Source of the DNA: Frankiaceae bacterium
Lineage (GTDB): Bacteria > Actinomycetota > Actinomycetes > Mycobacteriales > SCTD01
Assembly (NCBI GenBank): GCA_947479995.1
Contig: CANKBT010000227.1
Coordinates: 1 to 5,566 of the forward strand
Reading direction: 5' to 3'
Length of the DNA stretch: 5,566 bases
Shown: positions 4,980 to 5,566 of the stretch, one piece after another
Layout of the letters: each line of letters starts with the position of its first letter
Position numbering within the stretch: position 1 is the first letter of the stretch
Translations under genes and position numbers: made by a program
The notes under the pieces: model-generated
Seen by the model: only the letters and a program-made list of their open reading frames with translations
What the model was told of the DNA's origin: nothing
Databases searched by the model: none

Positions 4980-5566
4980 GTGACCCAGCACCGCAGCCTG
5001 CCCGTGCCCGAGGGCCTCGACGGGCTGCGCCTGGACGCCGCGCTGTCGCGGCTGTTCGGCGTCTCGCGCACCGCCGCGGTCGAGATCATCGAGTCCGGCG
5101 GGGCGCAGGTCGACGGCCGCGTGCGCGGCAAGGGCGACCGGGTGTGGGCCGGCGCGACGCTCGACGTCGCCCTGCCCGAGCCCGACACCAGCCCGCTGCC
5201 CCCGCCGCAGGTCGTCGAGGGCCTGCGCGTCGTGCACGAGGACGACGACATCCTCGTCGTCGACAAGCCGGTCGGCGTCGCCGCGCACCCCAGCCCCGGC
5301 TGGGACGGCCCGACCGTCATCGGCGGCCTCGCGGCGGCCGGCCACCGCGTGAGCACCAGCGGCGCCGAGGAGCGCCAGGGGGTGGTGCACCGGCTCGACG
5401 TGGGCACCACCGGGCTCATGGTCGTGGCCAAGAGCGAGCGGGCGTACACCGTGCTCAAGGACGCCTTCCGCGAGCGCACGGTCGACAAGCGCTACGCCGC
5501 GCTCGTCCAGGGCCACCCCGACCCGATGACCGGCACCGTCGACGCCCCGATCGACCGGCACCCGAC
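4980..5566 (+). CDS. rluD: RluD/RluA-family 23S rRNA pseudouridine synthase (3' end outside window)
   Basis: An open frame from GTG 4980 to the right edge gives 195 residues, roughly two thirds of the usual 300 or so. Residues 14-63 form an S4 RNA-binding domain (LDGLRLDAALSRLFGVSRT onward). The catalytic domain begins near 83 with VVHEDDDILVVDKPVGVAAHP and includes VVHRLDVGTTGLMVVAKSE (135-153), where Asp140 in HRLDxxTxGL is the catalytic aspartate. The family converts uridines in helix 69 of 23S rRNA (1911, 1915 and 1917 in E. coli) to pseudouridine; that specificity is inferred from the S4-plus-catalytic layout and the usual neighbourhood of lspA. GTG 4980 is chosen because it directly precedes the S4 domain and lies downstream of a plausible leaderless promoter. 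The gene is 49 bp after the GMC gene and apparently separately transcribed. Visible sequence is intact. Confidence 0.9.
   Translation, partial: MTQHRSLPVPEGLDGLRLDAALSRLFGVSRTAAVEIIESGGAQVDGRVRGKGDRVWAGATLDVALPEPDTSPLPPPQVVEGLRVVHEDDDILVVDKPVGVAAHPSPGWDGPTVIGGLAAAGHRVSTSGAEERQGVVHRLDVGTTGLMVVAKSERAYTVLKDAFRERTVDKRYAALVQGHPDPMTGTVDAPIDRHP

Noticed and set aside
3284..5488. 734-residue minus-strand open frame over the GMC and rluD genes
   Set aside because: It is antisense to two well-supported genes, and its composition is that of a complementary shadow frame.

Overview
The window is very GC-rich DNA with strong G/C preference at third codon positions. It carries a DksA-like protein with a long Ala/Lys/Pro tail, lspA and rluD, which points to a high-GC Actinomycetota chromosome. 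I cannot place it to genus from this sequence.

Layout. Positions 1-863 (+) hold the 3' part of a TraR/DksA-type zinc-finger protein whose start lies left of the window. It is followed with overlapping ends by lspA (signal peptidase II, to 1372, +). After a 29-bp convergent gap come two minus-strand genes: a small NYN/PIN-like putative nuclease (1402 to about 1737) and, upstream of it in transcription, an NAD(P)-dependent aldehyde dehydrogenase (1743-3254). A 71-bp divergent promoter region separates the latter from an FAD-dependent GMC oxidoreductase (3326-4930, +). After a 49-bp gap, an RluD-type 23S rRNA pseudouridine synthase starts at 4980 (+) and runs off the right edge.

How the genes fit together. 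The DksA-like gene, lspA and rluD are core housekeeping genes that, from general knowledge, lie side by side in many actinobacteria. Here about 3.6 kb holding an alcohol-oxidising flavoenzyme, an aldehyde dehydrogenase and an NYN protein separates lspA from rluD. The GMC enzyme and the aldehyde dehydrogenase could act in sequence (alcohol to aldehyde to acid); the substrate is unknown. Promoter-like sequences ending 6-7 nt before the start codons suggest leaderless transcripts for the aldehyde dehydrogenase, rluD and possibly the GMC gene. All six genes appear intact where visible. I see no RNA gene, insertion sequence, CRISPR array or clear intrinsic terminator. The main oddities are a Cys-to-Asp change in the DksA-like zinc finger, two genes (NYN and possibly lspA) that appear to use CTG starts, and the broken lspA-rluD neighbourhood.
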